From Bacteroidales bacterium UBA5382 (GTDB lineage: Bacteria > Bacteroidota > Bacteroidia > Bacteroidales > Dysgonomonadaceae), in contig DHOU01000015.1 in the NCBI GenBank assembly GCA_002409745.1, positions 5,358-29,387 on the forward strand: a DNA stretch of 24,030 nucleotides, given 5' to 3'. Shown here piece after piece: positions 22,487-24,030 of the stretch. The first letter of the stretch is position 1, and each line of letters opens with the position of its first letter. The notes under the pieces are model-generated. The model saw only the letters and a program-made list of their open reading frames with translations. It made no database searches and was not told the DNA's origin. The position numbers and the translations under genes were made by a program.

Positions 22487-23860
22487 TTATTTCTTCGCCT
22501 CTTCGGCAAAATAGTTATAGAATAATGGGATGGTACGTATCCCGTTGTAGAATTGTTCCAGGGGATAGTTCTCGTTGGGGGAATGAATGGCATCCGACCC
22601 CAACCCGAAGCCCATTAATACTGATTTCACGCCGAGTATTTCCTCGAAGGCGGCGATGATGGGGATGCTTCCCCCTGAACGCACCGGCACGGGTTGTTTG
22701 CCGTATACATCGGTATACGCTTTTTCCGCGGCCTTATAGGCGGGGAGATCGATGGGACACACATAGGAAGGCCCTCCATGCAGATAAGCTACTTTCACGT
22801 CCACCGATTTCGGGGCAATCGATTCGAAATATTCCGCAAACAGTTTCTCAATTTTCGTGTAATCCTGATTGGGTACCAGCCGGGTGCTTATTTTCGCATA
22901 CGCTTTGGAGGGGAGAATCGTTTTGGCGCCCTCGCCGGTATAGCCGCCCCATATGCCGCATACATCGAAAGAGGGGCGGATACCTGCCCGTTCATTGGTC
23001 GTATAACCTTTTTCACCGGCGAGCTCTTTCACGCCGATCGATTTTTTATACTCTTGCAACGAGAAAGGCGCTTTAGCCATCAGCGAACGCTCTTCCTTCG
23101 ACACCTCCACGACATCGTCGTAAAAACCGGGAATAAGAATGCGTCCCTCATCGTCCAGGGTTTGCGCAATCATCTTCGCCAACACATTGATCGGATTGGC
23201 GACGGCGCCTCCGTAAATTCCGGAATGCAGATCGACGTTAGGCCCCGTTATTTCCACTTGCCAGTAAGCGAGTCCGCGAAGCCCTGTGGTGATCGACGGC
23301 ACATCGGGGGCAATCATCGACGTGTCGGATACGAGGATGACGTCTGTTTTCAGTAACTTCTTATTTTTTTTGCAGAACTTAGGGAGATTGGGCGAGCCGA
23401 TTTCTTCTTCCCCTTCAATCAGGAACTTCACATTGCACCGGAGTTTCCCCGATTGCACGAGATATTCAAACGCTTTGGCATGCATAAAACTCTGGCCCTT
23501 GTCGTCGTCAGCCCCGCGAGCCCATATCTTTTTGTCTTTTACCACAGGGTCGAACGGGTCGGTATTCCATAGTTCCAGCGGATCTACCGGCATCACGTCC
23601 ATGTGTCCGTATACCAAAACCGTCGGCGCCTTCGGGTCGATGATCTTCTCTCCATACGTCACCGGGTTACCGTCGGTCTTCATGACTTCGGCTTTATCGG
23701 CCCCCGCAGCTAAAAGGAATTCTTTCCATTTTTCGGCGGCTTTGTACATATCGTCTTTGTGTTCGGGCAAAGAAGAGATAGAAGGAATGCGGATCAATTC
23801 GAACAATTCGTCGAGGAAGCGTTGTTTATGAGCTTCTACATACTCGTTAATTTCTTTCAT
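22487..23860 (-). CDS. M20-family dipeptidase (ArgE/DapE/CPG2-like)
   Basis: A 457-residue di-zinc peptidase. VLVYGHMDVMPVDP carries the first His and the catalytic Asp, WARGADDDKGQ the bridging Asp, LIEGEEEIGSPN the catalytic and ligand Glu, VSDTS the next Asp, and DAIHSPNENYPLEQ the last His. DLHSGIYGGAVANPI marks the lid domain, whose histidine completes the active site across the dimer, as does the RSGGSIPII loop. No signal peptide is present, so it is cytoplasmic. Similarity is to the CNDP/carnosinase-like dipeptidases, in a different M20 branch from the PepD earlier in the window. It is a single-gene unit ended by a strong terminator and converges on the FKBP pair. Confidence 0.94.
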   Translation of the reverse strand: MKEINEYVEAHKQRFLDELFELIRIPSISSLPEHKDDMYKAAEKWKEFLLAAGADKAEVMKTDGNPVTYGEKIIDPKAPTVLVYGHMDVMPVDPLELWNTDPFDPVVKDKKIWARGADDDKGQSFMHAKAFEYLVQSGKLRCNVKFLIEGEEEIGSPNLPKFCKKNKKLLKTDVILVSDTSMIAPDVPSITTGLRGLAYWQVEITGPNVDLHSGIYGGAVANPINVLAKMIAQTLDDEGRILIPGFYDDVVEVSKEERSLMAKAPFSLQEYKKSIGVKELAGEKGYTTNERAGIRPSFDVCGIWGGYTGEGAKTILPSKAYAKISTRLVPNQDYTKIEKLFAEYFESIAPKSVDVKVAYLHGGPSYVCPIDLPAYKAAEKAYTDVYGKQPVPVRSGGSIPIIAAFEEILGVKSVLMGFGLGSDAIHSPNENYPLEQFYNGIRTIPLFYNYFAEEAKK

Positions 23861-23939
23861 TGTGATGTTGTTTTAGGATTTAATGACGTAAAACTACAAA
23901 ATATTTTTGTTTATACCTGAGAAATCTTCATAAATGTTA

Positions 23940-23947
23940 TACCTTTG
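23940..23947 (+). promoter_or_regulatory. -7 box TACCTTTG of tRNA-Ser
   Basis: A perfect TAnnTTTG lies 11 bp before the first base of the tRNA, so transcription would start only a few bases upstream of the mature 5' end. A TTTG at 23906-23909 is 30 bp upstream, too far to be the usual -33 box. Confidence 0.55.
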
Positions 23948-23958
23948 CAAGACGAAAA

Positions 23959-24030
23959 GGAAAGCTGCCGGAGTGGTCGATCGGGCTTGACTCGAAATCA
24001 AGTGTACGGGTAACTGTACCGGGGGTTCGA
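23959..24030 (+). tRNA. tRNA-Ser(CGA), truncated by the window edge
   Basis: The acceptor strand GGAAAGC is followed by TG, a D arm with the GGTCGATCGG loop, and an anticodon stem CTTGA/TCAAG around CTCGAAA, giving anticodon CGA. The long variable arm (TGTAC-GGGTAACT-GTACC region) is typical of class II serine tRNAs. The sequence stops in the T loop (GGTTCGA), so only the end of the T arm and the 3' acceptor strand are missing. Confidence 0.93.

Noticed and set aside
23286..23831. Plus-strand open frame of 181 codons antisense to the M20 dipeptidase
   Set aside because: The minus-strand gene has complete catalytic motifs and a terminator; this frame is a shadow.

Overview
The window looks like a Bacteroidales chromosome, possibly from the Tannerellaceae/Porphyromonadaceae side of the order; the exact genus is an inference I cannot test here. 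The reasons are the gene families, long intergenic regions full of small repeats, generally weak Shine-Dalgarno sequences, and repeated matches to the Bacteroidetes sigma-ABfr promoter (TTTG, 19-21 bp, TAnnTTTG). It is a housekeeping region rather than a phage, plasmid or island. I saw no transposase, integrase, rRNA gene or CRISPR array. Partial tRNA genes sit at both edges: tRNA-Asn(GTT) at the left on the minus strand and tRNA-Ser(CGA) at the right on the plus strand.

Layout from the left: a pRiA4b ORF-3-like gene overlapping miaA; rpoN with a PAP2-like membrane protein; gcvH; purE with a sugar-phosphate isomerase (SIS) gene behind a structured leader. Then come minus-strand tatC and tatA, a secreted endonuclease/phosphatase-family protein, and pepD. 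A plus-strand run follows: a candidate 6S-like RNA, an OmpH/Skp-like protein, phoH, a crtI-crtB-type terpenoid pair with a 4-bp overlap, hisS, an ABC-F ATPase and a small PlsC-type acyltransferase. The right end holds dinB (minus), two FKBP-type prolyl isomerases (plus) and an M20 dipeptidase (minus).

The coding content is mostly recognisable; the unusual material is between the genes. (1) About 290 bp between the crtB-like gene and hisS is a tandem array of 41-42-bp units, each carrying a small hairpin whose arms change in a compensatory way from unit to unit. (2) The 200 bp before the OmpH-like gene folds into nested stems resembling 6S RNA and starts just after a strong -7 box. (3) The purE leader can form an 18-bp helix or, exclusively, a hairpin covering the ribosome binding site. 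(4) A hairpin family (CCGTC-T-AACGG / CCGTT-T-GACGG followed by ATAAAA) occurs three times, at 5764, 19264 and 20462. (5) Short tandem repeats supply the last codons and stops of miaA and of the endonuclease-family gene.

Functionally, the Tat genes, the OmpH-like and lipoprotein FKBP proteins and the secreted nuclease-family protein serve the cell envelope. miaA, hisS, the ABC-F protein and the two tRNAs serve translation. purE, gcvH and the two M20 peptidases are core metabolism. The crt-like pair is the one clearly specialised metabolic element.
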